DNA of 64,000 bases from Mesostigma viride (GCA_009746045.1 RPFO01000389.1:2546107-2610106), one strand, 5' to 3'. Shown: positions 17,463 through 28,570, counted from the first letter of the stretch. Numbers and translations are program-made. Notes: generated from the sequence alone by a model not told the origin.

Positions 17463-19019
17463 GGGGTTGCGACCTCGCCGAGTAGGGCGGGGCGTCTCAC
17501 TGAGGCGTCAAATGGCCTCCGGGTGGGTGGGAACTGCGGTGTTTCAGGCCCACACAGCGTGTCGTTATTTGTCTCCCGACTTTTTCCTTTTTTCAGTCCC
17601 CTTCATAAGCTTCAGTTGACTCGAATCGAGTTGCCACCTGTCGACGGACGAATCGAATCTCGACTTCTAGAGTTACGGTCGGCTTTGCACCTTCTTTTGG
17701 GGGGGATGCGAAGCATCCCCCCCCCCACAACACCGCGAGCCCCGCCAAATTTTTACATAAATTACTGTCCGGAATTCGTCCGAGATCTAGATTTTTCCCG
17801 CCACGCGAGAGGCGAAAACGACGAAAACACCCATGGCGGTCGAGCATGAGCTAGCGTTCTGAAACTTGCGTCATTGCAGCCGCTCGAGGTGTCAAAACGA
17901 AGCTTACATCACGGTTAATCCATGGAATAATTTTGGACTTATATACGCTGTGATTGCGACGCGGGCATTGAACGGGACAAAAAGTTTTTTTCACAGCGGA
18001 CCAGTTTTTCGCGAAAACCGGATTTCTCGGTGGTACGTGTCTCAAAGTCTTGGTCACATGAGGATACGAAAATCCCGGCACGATAGCTCAGCTTGTTCGT
18101 TATAATATTCCCGGAAACGTTAGTGTTTTCATTTTTTGAGTTTCGCTTTTAATTGTCCGGCATTGACGTGAATAAATATGGGGGTGCGAAATCCGTCTGT
18201 TTCTTGCTTCATGCAATGCATATCTTTGTCGTCAGATAATCAGCTCTTTAGGCTATGCCCGACCTTCCTATACTGCCAGCCTGCGGCAGTAAGCCACCAG
18301 AGGATATGGCGTGCCCAAGGTTCCGCGCTAAGGCCGCTAATGGTCTTCCGGATGTGCAGAAGTGCGGTAAAAGCTGCGAAAATTGCTTATAATGCCTGTA
18401 GGAAGCTGTTTGCGACAGTGTTTTCCAAGCGAGTTCATTGTTCTTTTGACGCCAGATACAAAAGGCAAAGGGGGGCATCGTTTTTATTAGTCGGCAGTGC
18501 GGTTGCGAGATGTGATGAGTTGGGCAGACGACCTCGCCACGACACGCTCGGCTCAAGCTTCGCATTAATCCCGGCTGCCATGAAGAAGCGCAGATTAAGC
18601 GAGGTGAGCGAGTCAGAGGGCCCAGAATCGTTGCTAACGCAAGGCAGCTTCTGAAAGGGTAGAAAGCTGGATTGTTAATACTTTCTCAAGAGCATGGTGC
18701 AGTGGTTATTGCCACCTTGTCCAGATATTTGCCTTTGCCTTTCTGATTTAAAGACTGTTTTAAAGAGGAGTGGGAGAGCGTTTCCAACGTTGTTGCTTAT
18801 TCATTACTGTGAATAAAGAGCCTTTTCAGTTGCTGACAATGAGATGGAAGCTGTCTCATGCAAATTACCCAGACCAGGCAATGCAAGTGGTGCAAGGTGA
18901 GGCCATGCATGGCTGATGTTGCCTTCATGCGTGAGTTGAGCAGGAGACTGGCTGGGTGTGTGGCTGGCTAGGTGAGCGGGGCGTGTATGGGGTGTTGCAT
19001 TGGTGAGGGCATGCGAGGC
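17463..19019. other. Intergenic, no recognisable gene
   Basis: There is AT-richer sequence with scattered short ORFs and no family match I can name. The G/C hairpin GGGGGGGATGCGAAGCATCCCCCCC lies near 17698-17723. AATAAA occurs near 18172 and 18812 without an associated convincing ORF. Confidence 0.5.
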
Positions 19020-19613
19020 GGGCACATGCCTGGCTGGTGTGGGTGTTGGGTAGTTAGTTGGTTCGGTGATTGTGTTGTTGAGTGGTTAGGTGGTTAGGTG
19101 GTCGTGTAGCTGGGTGATTGGTTGTTTGGTTGTTTGATTGCCCAGAGAGCCTTGGGTGGGAGGCTTGGGCTATAGATGCTTCAAGGGATGCCTAGGCGTG
19201 GGTGGGTTCAATGGCAGGTGGCTGGCTTATAGGTGGATGCCTTGGTAAATGGCTGGCTGCGTAGGTGGGAGCACAGGCAGTTGGAGAGGGTGGGTGGCTG
19301 GCTGGCTGGTCATGGTGGATGAGTGCGAGGGCGGTCGGTTATTGGCAGATGGCTCGGTGGCTGGGTGATGATAGGCTTTGGGGACTTTGAAGTGGGTGTT
19401 TTGTTGGATGCATGAGTGAAACGCACGGCTTTGAGGGTGGTGGGTTGGTGGTTGGTTGGTTAGGGATGTGTGTGGGTGGGTGGGTTGGTGGGTGGGCCAT
19501 TGGTGGTTGGTGGCTGGTGGATGTGTAGATGACTAGATGTGGGTGGGTGGGTGGGTGGGCGAAGGGACGGGTAGATGGACGGGTGGGCGCACAGATATGG
19601 ATGCGTGGATGGG
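19020..19613. repeat. TGG-rich degenerate minisatellite, left flank of palindrome array
   Basis: Irregular GGTTGGTGGGTGG, GGATGG and GGCTGG steps run to the first palindrome. The same composition resumes at 24262-24830, so the palindrome/Helitron complex appears to have been inserted into, or to have grown inside, this tract. Confidence 0.75.
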
Positions 19614-20283
19614 TTTAGTTAAGTAATGCAATACGCATTACTTTTGCATACTTGCAAGTATGCAAAAGTAATGCGTATTGCATTACTTAACTAAAATTGG
19701 GCCGCGTGGGGAAATCCGGCGTTCCGCACACACCGCTCGTTACCGAGGTGACTCGATTAATTACGACTCGGCTATTCCCAGCCTCGCGCCGTAATTCCTA
19801 TTTCGACTTGGCCTACCCGGCCTCCGCCAAACATAGAAATCCACAAATATTTCGACTCGGCCTCCCAGGCCTACCCGCCGCAAATATTTCCGTGCCTCCG
19901 AGAGGATTCGAACCCGGTACCCCAGGAGCGAACGCCAATCTTAGTTAAGTAATGCAATACGCATTACTTTTGCATACTTGCAAGTATGCAAAAGTAATGC
20001 GTATTGCATTACTTAACTAAAATTGGGCCGCGTGGGGAAATCCGGCGTTCCGCACACACCGCTCGTTACCGAGGTGACTCGATTAATTACGACTCGGCTA
20101 TTCCCAGCCTCGCGCCGTAATTCCTATTTCGACTTGGCCTACCCGGCCTCCGCCAAACATAGAAATCCACAAATATTTCGACTCGGCCTCCCAGGCCTAC
20201 CCGCCGCAAATATTTCCGTGCCTCCGAGAGGATTCGAACCCGGTACCCCAGGAGCGAACGCCAATCTTAGTTAAGTAATGCAA
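19614..20283. repeat. Palindrome-separated 326-bp repeats, copies 1-2
   Basis: A perfect 82-bp palindrome (19614-19695, centre 19654/19655) precedes a unit, an 80-bp palindrome (19941-20020) and a second unit, at a period of 326 bp. A third palindrome is cut after TTAGTTAAGTAATGCAA. Each palindrome contains two smaller hairpins (AAGTAATGC/GCATTACTT) around a central one (TTTGCATACTTG/CAAGTATGCAAA), so a strand can fold into a three-armed shape. The unit carries GGATTCGAACC at about 19909, the inverse of a pol III B box (GGTTCGAATCC), but no matching A box or tRNA fold. Confidence 0.9.
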
Positions 20284-21393
20284 CAAGAAAAAAGTGGGGG
20301 AGGGGGGGCTATCGCCCCCCCTCCCCGACTTGAGAGGACGTGACTCGCCGCTAGCGGCCCAGAGGCCGATAGTCGACCTTCTGGGCGCCAACCGCACCGG
20401 CCCGCGCGACGCGCCAAGACCCTTCCACGGAGGACGCGCGAGCGGACGATTCCGACCGGGACGAACCGCCGCCGTGCGCCACGCGCAACGGACCCTTCCC
20501 CGTCAACACCGTGGAAGCTCTACGAGCGTGAGATACTTGAAAATTTCGTCACGTTCGTATCGAAATTAAAATTTCTGACAAATTTGTCAGCTCGGACTTA
20601 ACCACAATGAATTTGAGCATACCATTCGATACAACAATGATATTTCGGCGTCAGATACTTGGAAATTTCGTTACGTTCGTATCGCCAGTGAAATTCTGAC
20701 AAATTTCTCCGCTCGGACTGAACCACAATGAATTTCAGCATAGCATGCGATATACTTTAGAGATATTTCGGTGGAAGATACTTGGAAATTTCGTTACGTT
20801 CGTATTTCCATTGAAAATGTGCCAAATTTCGGCCTGAACAATTTTACCCCACCCTGACTGAACGCCTGTTAGGCTCTGAACCTTCCACCCGTCCTGAAAA
20901 TTGGATCCATCCGTTCAGAAAATCGCATTCTATATTTTTCGAACTGAACATACCGTCGTCTTACCGTTCTGAAATTTATCGACTCCTTATGTAAACTACT
21001 CGACCATTAAGTAGGCGTTCTTGTGCGCCAGCTCGTATCCTCTACTAAATTCTACAAAGGCCTGGGATGTTTGGGAGAGATTGGTTCGCGACTTTTTGTT
21101 TGACGATTAAAAAAGTCAAAGCGCCGTACCGTCCTGAGGCCGCGCGGATTGGCGAGACGCCCCACCTGCCCGCGAAACCCTGAACGTGTTCAGCGTTTCA
21201 GCACCCGTTCAGAATACCTCAGACTCGATCTCCAAGGTTTGGGGATTTTCTTTGTACTACGCGATTGGCCATCTCGCTACGGTCCTGGACGGCGTCCGCT
21301 CCCGCGCTAGGGGGCGCGGGGGACGGCCCCACCTTCGGCCTACGGCCGCGGCCAAAGTTTTCGGGCTTCATAAATCGTAGTTACATTAGGGGA
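20284..21393 (-). mobile_element. Helitron-like non-autonomous element, tandem copy 3 of 3 in its own orientation
   Basis: Read on the minus strand, the element starts TCCCCTAATG and ends CTTTTTTCTTG. A strong hairpin (GGGGAGGGGGGCGATAGC and complement) ends about 12 bases before its 3' end. These are Helitron features, though the 3' end is CTTG rather than canonical CTRR. Internally, a motif AGATACTTGGAAATTTCG recurs three times at about 122-bp spacing (20531, 20653, 20776). No protein is encoded. Length is 1110 bp. Confidence 0.65.
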
Positions 21394-22502
21394 CAAGAAA
21401 AAAGTGGGGGAGGGGGGCTATCGCCCCCCCTCCCCGACTTGAGAGGACGTGACTCGCCGCTAGCGGCCCAGAGGCCGATAGTCGACCTTCTGGGCGCCAA
21501 CCGCACCGGCCCGCGCGACGCGCCAAGACCCTTCCACGGAGGACGCGCGAGCGGACGATTCCGACCGGGACGAACCGCCGCCGTGCGCCACGCGCAACGG
21601 ACCCTTCCCCGTCAACACCGTGGAAGCTCTACGAGCGTGAGATACTTGAAAATTTCGTCACGTTCGTATCGAAATTAAAATTTCTGACAAATTTGTCAGC
21701 TCGGACTTAACCACAATGAATTTGAGCATACCATTCGATACAACAATGATATTTCGGCGTCAGATACTTGGAAATTTCGTTACGTTCGTATCGCCAGTGA
21801 AATTCTGACAAATTTCTCCGCTCGGACTGAACCACAATGAATTTCAGCATAGCATGCGATATACTTTAGAGATATTTCGGTGGAAGATACTTGGAAATTT
21901 CGTTACGTTCGTATTTCCATTGAAAATGTGCCAAATTTCGGCCTGAACAATTTTACCCCACCCTGACTGAACGCCTGTTAGGCTCTGAACCTTCCACCCG
22001 TCCTGAAAATTGGATCCATCCGTTCAGAAAATCGCATTCTATATTTTTCGAACTGAACATACCGTCGTCTTACCGTTCTGAAATTTATCGACTCCTTATG
22101 TAAACTACTCGACCATTAAGTAGGCGTTCTTGTGCGCCAGCTCGTATCCTCTACTAAATTCTACAAAGGCCTGGGATGTTTGGGAGAGATTGGTTCGCGA
22201 CTTTTTGTTTGACGATTAAAAAAGTCAAAGCGCCGTACCGTCCTGAGGCCGCGCGGATTGGCGAGACGCCCCACCTGCCCGCGAAACCCTGAACGTGTTC
22301 AGCGTTTCAGCACCCGTTCAGAATACCTCAGACTCGATCTCCAAGGTTTGGGGATTTTCTTTGTACTACGCGATTGGCCATCTCGCTACGGTCCTGGACG
22401 GCGTCCGCTCCCGCGCTAGGGGGCGCGGGGGACGGCCCCACCTTCGGCCTACGGCCGCGGCCAAAGTTTTCGGGCTTCATAAATCGTAGTTACATTAGGG
22501 GA
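21394..22502 (-). mobile_element. Helitron-like non-autonomous element, tandem middle copy
   Basis: This 1109-bp copy is nearly identical to its neighbours and joins them with no spacer: the 3' CTTG of one copy meets the 5' TCCCC of the next. Visible differences are confined to the length of the G/C run in the hairpin. Confidence 0.65.
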
Positions 22503-23611
22503 CAAGAAAAAAGTGGGGGAGGGGGGGCTATCGCCCCCCTCCCCGACTTGAGAGGACGTGACTCGCCGCTAGCGGCCCAGAGGCCGATAGTCGACCTTCT
22601 GGGCGCCAACCGCACCGGCCCGCGCGACGCGCCAAGACCCTTCCACGGAGGACGCGCGAGCGGACGATTCCGACCGGGACGAACCGCCGCCGTGCGCCAC
22701 GCGCAACGGACCCTTCCCCGTCAACACCGTGGAAGCTCTACGAGCGTGAGATACTTGAAAATTTCGTCACGTTCGTATCGAAATTAAAATTTCTGACAAA
22801 TTTGTCAGCTCGGACTTAACCACAATGAATTTGAGCATACCATTCGATACAACAATGATATTTCGGCGTCAGATACTTGGAAATTTCGTTACGTTCGTAT
22901 CGCCAGTGAAATTCTGACAAATTTCTCCGCTCGGACTGAACCACAATGAATTTCAGCATAGCATGCGATATACTTTAGAGATATTTCGGTGGAAGATACT
23001 TGGAAATTTCGTTACGTTCGTATTTCCATTGAAAATGTGCCAAATTTCGGCCTGAACAATTTCACCCCACCCTGACTGAACGCCTGTTAGGCTCTGAACC
23101 TTCCACCCGTCCTGAAAATTGGATCCATCCGTTCAGAAAATCGCATTCTATATTTTTCGAACTGAACATACCGTCGTCTTACCGTTCTGAAATTTATCGA
23201 CTCCTTATGTAAACTACTCGACCATTAAGTAGGCGTTCTTGTGCGCCAGCTCGTATCCTCTACTAAATTCTACAAAGGCCTGGGATGTTTGGGAGAGATT
23301 GGTTCGCGACTTTTTGTTTGACGATTAAAAAAGTCAAAGCGCCGTACCGTCCTGAGGCCGCGCGGATTGGCGAGACGCCCCACCTGCCCGCGAAACCCTG
23401 AACGTGTTCAGCGTTTCAGCACCCGTTCAGAATACCTCAGACTCGATCTCCAAGGTTTGGGGATTTTCTTTGTACTACGCGATTGGCCATCTCGCTACGG
23501 TCCTGGACGGCGTCCGCTCCCGCGCTAGGGGGCGCGGGGGACGGCCCCACCTTCGGCCTACGGCCGCGGCCAAAGTTTTCGGGCTTCATAAATCGTAGTT
23601 ACATTAGGGGA
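22503..23611 (-). mobile_element. Helitron-like non-autonomous element, copy at the host junction
   Basis: This 1109-bp copy differs from the first two in a T-to-C change near 23062 and one base of the hairpin run. Its 5' TC abuts host A (on the minus strand, GCGTA then TCCCC). The array's far 3' end abuts host T, so the whole array sits between A and T with no duplication, as expected for Helitron insertion. Confidence 0.65.
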
Positions 23612-24257
23612 TACGCATTACTTTTGCATACTTGCAAGTATGCAAAAGTAATGCGTATTGCATTACTTAACTAAAATTGGGCCGCGTGGGGAAATCCGGC
23701 GTTCCGCACACACCGCTCGTTACCGAGGTGACTCGATTAATTACGACTCGGCTATTCCCAGCCTCGCGCCGTAATTCCTATTTCGACTTGGCCTACCCGG
23801 CCTCCGCCAAACATAGAAATCCACAAATATTTCGACTCGGCCTCCCAGGCCTACCCGCCGCAAATATTTCCGTGCCTCCGAGAGGATTCGAACCCGGTAC
23901 CCCAGGAGCGAACGCCAATCTTAGTTAAGTAATGCAATACGCATTACTTTTGCATACTTGCAAGTATGCAAAAGTAATGCGTATTGCATTACTTAACTAA
24001 AATTGGGCCGCGTGGGGAAATCCGGCGTTCCGCACACACCGCTCGTTACCGAGGTGACTCGATTAATTACGACTCGGCTATTCCCAGCCTCGCGCCGTAA
24101 TTCCTATTTCGACTTGGCCTACCCGGCCTCCGCCAAACATAGAAATCCACAAATATTTCGACTCGGCCTCCCAGGCCTACCCGCCGCAAATATTTCCGTG
24201 CCTCCGAGAGGATTCGAACCCGGTACCCCAGGAGCGAACGCCAATCTTAGTTAAGTA
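23612..24257. repeat. Palindrome-separated 326-bp repeats, rest of palindrome 3 and copies 3-4
   Basis: The interrupted palindrome resumes at 23612 without loss of bases. It is followed by unit 3, a complete palindrome (23921-24000) and unit 4. The array ends with only the first 11 bases of a palindrome (24247-24257). Units 3 and 4 look identical to units 1 and 2. Confidence 0.9.
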
Positions 24258-24261
24258 TGGT

Positions 24262-24830
24262 TTGCATACTTATGGTTGGGACCGACTCACCTATCGCGGG
24301 TGAAGGGCTGTGCAGGTTTGGGGTGAGGTAGGTGTCGGGGTGCTGGCTGAGAAAATGCATGTGTGGGTGGGTCAGTGGGTGGGTCACTGGGTATAAGGGT
24401 GTGGGGGCAGTGAGTGGTTGAGTGGGTAGGTGCGTGGGTGGGTCAACTGTGGGTGACCGGACGGGTGCATATGGGGCCAGCTGGCTGGGTGTTTAGGTGG
24501 TTGGGTGGTTGGGTGGTTGGGTGGTTGGCTCATTGGATGGGGGAAATTGCCTCCTTATTACCTAGTTGGTGTGTGGGTTGCGCGGGTGCCTTGGTGGGTG
24601 GGTGGATGTCGAAGTGGGTTGGTAGGTGGTTGGGTGCCTAGGTGCACGCATGGTTATATAAGTTGGGTAAGCACGTGCGCGGCTGGCTTGGTGGGTGGGT
24701 CACTGGGTGGGAGGACAGGTGGCTGTCTGGGTGCACGGGCGCGCGAGTGTGTGAGCAGTTGTGTGGGTGGGTGGCCAGGTGGCTGCATGGGTGGGCGACT
24801 GCATGGGTGGCTTGGTGCGCACAAAGTGCA
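24262..24830. repeat. TGG-rich degenerate minisatellite, right flank
   Basis: GGGTGGGTCAGTGGG, GGTTGGGTGG and related steps continue the composition of 19020-19613. ORFs here are low-complexity Trp/Gly runs and are not taken as genes. Confidence 0.75.
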
Positions 24831-25871
24831 AGAGATGGAGACATGGGATATGCCAATGCCATATCATGTGAGCATACGTGGATGCCAGGTGACATGTGCC
24901 AGCGTTGGGGTCACTGCACCTTGATATGCTCGCTCGGCATATTCTCGACATGTATTACACGTAGTGTATATCATGCATGGTGCGTGTTGGTAGCATTCAA
25001 ATGGCTGTGTTAGTGATGTGGCATGTATTGTTCACCTTTCCTTCCCATTTTGCAATTTGCCAAGTAGTTTAGAGGCATGGTGTCATGGGGTATACATATG
25101 GACATGCACTGCACATCACAGCTTTGTGGCATACTGGCAATGCCTACCTTACATGATGGATTCTGCTAGCGATGGTCACCACTCAGGCATTCACATGCAC
25201 AAAGTTTTTGCACACTGTTTGTACTAGTCATTCTTGAGTTGCCTGCAAAGATTTAAATGATGTGCCCCAGCTTGGAGAGTGTTTTGGTGGTTAATGTTGT
25301 TAAAATTATGAGTAAAAAAGCAAAAAATGGTGACAATTGCTGGCTAATGTCACCATTTCGGGCTCTGCATGATCTGAATTTTTGCTCATGACTTGTTGAG
25401 ACCATTCATCAGGTGCTGGCATGATGGCAATAAGTTTTGGTGGCATTCTGACATTATTTGGGTTAAATATTGATTTAAAATGGCCATTAATGACAAATGC
25501 TAGCAAACGTTTGCTAGCATTTGTCACCAACTAGGGCTCCAAATGGCGTAGAACTTTGTAGAAGGTCAGAACAACTATTATTCATCACCACTGCAAAGTT
25601 ACAGCATAATCTGATGTCAACTATTGTTTCTAAGCAAGTGCAAGTCCACTTGCAGTAAGGTTTAGGTGGCCAGTTTTGGCCTTGGATCTGGAGTTAACTT
25701 AAGCAGGGAGTACCATGTAAACTTAACATTTTGACTCAACTACTCCACCACTAGCCAGACACATCCCGGGGAGTGGTGGGATCCAATCCTAGGTCAATCT
25801 GACAACAAACTTGCCATGGGCCATAATTTATGTAAAAAAAAGGCCATTTCAAGGTGTTGTGCCTTAAGCTT
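24831..25871. other. Intergenic, no gene recognised
   Basis: The sequence is AT-rich with scattered CATG/GCATGC words. The only distinct structure is a perfect palindrome at 25491-25526, listed separately. Confidence 0.5.
25491..25526. repeat. Perfect 36-bp palindrome
   Basis: Centred at 25508/25509 on CAAACGTTTG, with TGACAAATGCTAG as the left arm and its exact complement on the right. A weaker palindrome of similar wording (TGGTGACAATTGC ... AATGTCACCA) lies at about 25328-25355. Together they may be arms of a small fold-back element. Confidence 0.7.
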
Positions 25872-26012
25872 GTTTATATTCCAGTCCGGGCGACCAACTT
25901 GAGTGAAAATGTGTGAAAATCGTACGCTAGTTTCAGTCCAATTTAGAGATTCCGGAGACTTTTGCCCTTCCCATTACGCTACGGAGATGTGCGACTGAGG
26001 CCGTTAGTCGTG
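25872..26012. repeat. Dispersed repeat, second copy at 39607-39748
   Basis: It shares ATTCCAGTCCGGGCGACCAAC, GTGAAAATCGTACGCTAGTT and CTACGGAGATGTGCGACTGA with 39607-39748 at moderate divergence. No coding role is seen. Confidence 0.75.
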
Positions 26013-26053
26013 GCGACTCCGCAGTCGCTGCGTGCCAGAGGACAGCTCGGTAG

Positions 26054-26351
26054 GAGGAGGGGGGACATCCAGCCAGAACAGCACACTCACTCGTGTGTCC
26101 GGCGCGGCACCTCCAACGTGGAGCGGACTCCAAAAATGTGTCCGGCGGCAGAATTTTTGCGACGGAGTGTACTCAAGTCGAAAATTTTAGGGCGGCGCGA
26201 AGAAAAATTTTGTGGAGCTAACTCCTTTTGGCGGTCCGGCGCCTGGTTTTAGGAAAGGAGTGCGCTAGTGCGCTCTGGTGATCCCGCTAGCTCGGTCAGG
26301 CGTTCACAACTAGTCGGTTTGATTTTAAAGTGCAGGTGTCCGCTTCGGCCC
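26054..26351. mobile_element. Truncated copy of the hAT-like MITE
   Basis: It matches 366-650. It begins AGGAGGGGGGACATCC, the uninterrupted form of the TIR, and runs through GTGCAGGTGTCCGCTTCGGC. It is then cut off where a LINE fragment begins at about 26366. The right half of the MITE is absent. Confidence 0.75.
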
Positions 26352-26365
26352 TCATGCTGTGCTGA

Positions 26366-27223
26366 AAATTGGCTGCATGTTGGCAAGGGGCGCCTGGACA
26401 CGCTTGCTCTAGACCCGCTAGAATTTGGGTGGGTCCTCACATCTGGCGGCACCCCAATGACGAAGTGCCTTTTCGAGTACACGGCAGACTGGGGATACCG
26501 GCTACTTCTACATAAAAATCATAGGATGCACCCGGGTCGCCTGCACCCCGAGTGGCCGGGCTACACCTGGATCAAGAACATTACCTTGGCAGTTGATCAC
26601 CCATTGGTTGACAAACGGGCCACCGACGTCCAGCACCTGCTTAATATGCATCGGGCCATCGGGGTCAACTCCCAACTGCACTGGTACTCCCACGCGGCGG
26701 CGTGCTTATTATGCAACTTTCCATATGAAACAATTGAGCACATATTTCTGGATGCCAACTCGCAGGGGTTTGGCAATTGCTGCTGGGTATATGGGCCAAG
26801 TGGATGGCTATTACAGCTCCCCCCACCACCGTCACACTAATATCTACGGTTATTTTCGGCATCACGGGATTACGGGACGCGAGCCTCACAGCCAACCAGA
26901 TGACATGGATATGGCTACGCACGACGATGCTTCACACCATATGGCAAGTTCGCAACGAGACCGTATTCACATTACGTGCCGCGTCCACGAGAGGTGCCGT
27001 GGTCCGCCGGTTCATCTCCTCTTGGAACCTGGCTATGCGTCGTTACTGGCTCCTGGCGCCGGAACAACACAAAGTATGGGACCCGGGCCCTAACAATGAC
27101 ACCCCCAGCCCACTGGAAGTCTTCCATGCACTCATGGGCATGAACCAGGTCTTTACACTTATGCCGGATGACGATATATCTTCAGTACAATGGCTACCAT
27201 GGTCGCAGGGCGCGCCTTATTAA
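26366..27223 (+). pseudogene. LINE ORF2 C-terminal fragment (zf-RVT region), frameshifted
   Basis: This is homologous to the C-terminal third of the LINE protein at 53176-54883. Shared blocks include WLHVG..RLDTL.LDPLEFGW, ITLAVDHPLVD.RATD.QHLL and LWNSAMRR-like followed by VWDPGPNND.PSPLE. It carries the Cys/His zinc region (CLLCNFPYETIEHIF) typical of the end of plant-type LINE reverse transcriptases. A frameshift and loss occur near 26760-26790, and there is no RT domain. A stop at 27223 ends at the same position as its relative. The 3' untranslated part extends to about 27330 and includes AATAAA and ACACCCATTTCACCGG. Confidence 0.75.
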
Positions 27224-27555
27224 TGCGGGCACCCCAATTTAGGCACAACGAGGCATTTCAGGCTATTTTTGGCATACCTGGGTCACCTTAACTGTTATAT
27301 GGAAATAAACTAACACCCATTTCACCGGAAAATTGAGCGCCTTAACTTCAACAATTGTTGATTATCCGATTTGCACCGGCATTTTGAACGTGGGTTACCA
27401 GTCAAGATTGGACTGCCGTACCAGAACGACCACCTCATTGTGAGCAGAACGTATTTCAGGCTTCAGGAGGCTTCCGGAATCGTCATTTGCTGGTGACGTC
27501 TTGCAAACCCTCGCGCCGGCTGATACCTTCGACCGCCCTGAAACCGGAGCCTTGC

Positions 27556-28080
27556 ATGTACAACATGATGAAGACCAGTGAACTAGACGGCACGCAGCAC
27601 ATGGAAAGTGAAAACTCTGCGCTGGGAACGGCTTGCCAAACAGCCATGCCAGCTTTGCCCGTTCAGCCTTGTGTTTCACAGAAGACTGCTGTCGCCTCCA
27701 ACTCCAGTGGTCTCTTACAGCCCGAAGAAAAGGTCTTGATGAAAGCCGATGTCACCCTCAAAGGGCTGGCATATTTTGACAACCACGGGGTTCCCCCAGA
27801 TTGTGGTGCTCTTTGGTCGAGGGAACCAGGCAACATATACGACAAGAATGCCATCAACGTTTATGTGCTGAGTGTCCACGTCGGTCTCCTCTCGGCCCGG
27901 GATGCTCGTGTGTTGTCGCCGTTGCTAGATGCCGGGTGTATTACTATGGAACTCACCGGGACCACGAGCTCAATTCCATATCGTGAGCAGACTCTGCGGG
28001 CATCTTTTACCATTACCAGTGGGACCCCGCATGAGATAGCCAGGCAGCTTCGTGCACTTACAAACTTCAGCATTTGCTAA
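27556..28080 (+). CDS. Small HIRAN-domain protein
   Basis: This is an intact ORF of 174 residues from the first ATG at 27556. Residues from about 66 onward match the HIRAN fold: LKGLAYFD at the start, then LWSREPGNIYDKNAINV, VHVGLLSARDARVLSPLLDAG and a final beta segment (TLRASFTI). In HLTF/RAD5-type helicases the HIRAN domain binds single-stranded 3' DNA ends at stalled forks; it also occurs alone in small proteins. There is no helicase or RING segment here. The N-terminal 60 residues are low in recognisable features. A poly(A) signal follows 75 bases after the stop. Base composition is less GC-rich than in the neighbouring mobile elements. Upstream exons cannot be excluded, and neither can a captured fragment. 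Confidence 0.65.
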   Translation: MYNMMKTSELDGTQHMESENSALGTACQTAMPALPVQPCVSQKTAVASNSSGLLQPEEKVLMKADVTLKGLAYFDNHGVPPDCGALWSREPGNIYDKNAINVYVLSVHVGLLSARDARVLSPLLDAGCITMELTGTTSSIPYREQTLRASFTITSGTPHEIARQLRALTNFSIC

Positions 28081-28155
28081 GTCATTTGCTAGGATAGTGC
28101 ATTAGCTCGCAATCGGTGGCATTGTATGGTCAGTTGTTAGCTTCTAACTTTGTTT

Positions 28156-28161
28156 AATAAA
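28156..28161 (+). promoter_or_regulatory. Poly(A) signal of the HIRAN gene
   Basis: AATAAA lies 75 bases past the stop codon and is followed by T/G-rich sequence (TTTGTTTGTGTTTC), as in a eukaryotic 3' end. Confidence 0.55.
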
Positions 28162-28479
28162 GTGAAACAATTTGTTTGTGTTTCAACATTTCATTGAAAG
28201 ATGAGCTGGTCATTGCAAGAAAAGGGACATTCTTATTGCGAGTATCATGAAGTGATCACTTGATGTGTGTTCTTGCGTAGCAGTGTCACACGCAATAGTA
28301 GTCCCACTTAATCTTGAGACACGGCTAGTTTTGGCAAGCGATCGTGGGAAAATGACATAGCCGTGCCGTCATCATGTTGCCGTGAGTGTAAAGTGTAATA
28401 TGGAAATTGTGATGAACTAATCATTAACACTCTCCTATGTACTGTTAATCTACAAGCAAAGCGGCTTACGTGGTTTGCT

Positions 28480-28570
28480 TGATTAATTAATTAATTAATT
28501 AAGAACATAACTCCGTTGGGAGCTTATGTCATACACATAGCCCTTAGAGGGGGCATATCAAGGAGACACC
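28480..28570 (-). mobile_element. LINE 3'-UTR remnant, same family as 46753-48367
   Basis: Read on the minus strand it matches the end of the element at 46753-48367: AGGGCTATGTGT, then a CTCCCAACGGAG-like stem, then the (TTAA)n tail. Only the last 80-90 bases remain, which is normal for 5'-truncated LINE copies. Another tail of related type (TTAATTAATTAATCAATTAGAGTC) lies at about 28655-28700. Confidence 0.6.

Noticed and set aside
16002-17500. Long proline-rich ORFs on the minus strand
   Set aside because: These are translations of the G-rich minisatellite. Frames are open only because the repeat lacks stops. Only the 16775-17071 island has protein-like sequence.
19880-19945. tRNA gene on the minus strand suggested by GGTTCGAATCC
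   Set aside because: Only the B-box-like T loop fits. The T stem has mismatches, the 5' acceptor partner of GGAGGCAC is absent, and the upstream half is the palindrome. No cloverleaf can be built.
24414-24924. Trp/Gly-rich ORFs in the TGG tract
   Set aside because: Low-complexity translations of a degenerate minisatellite, with no domain and no conserved start.
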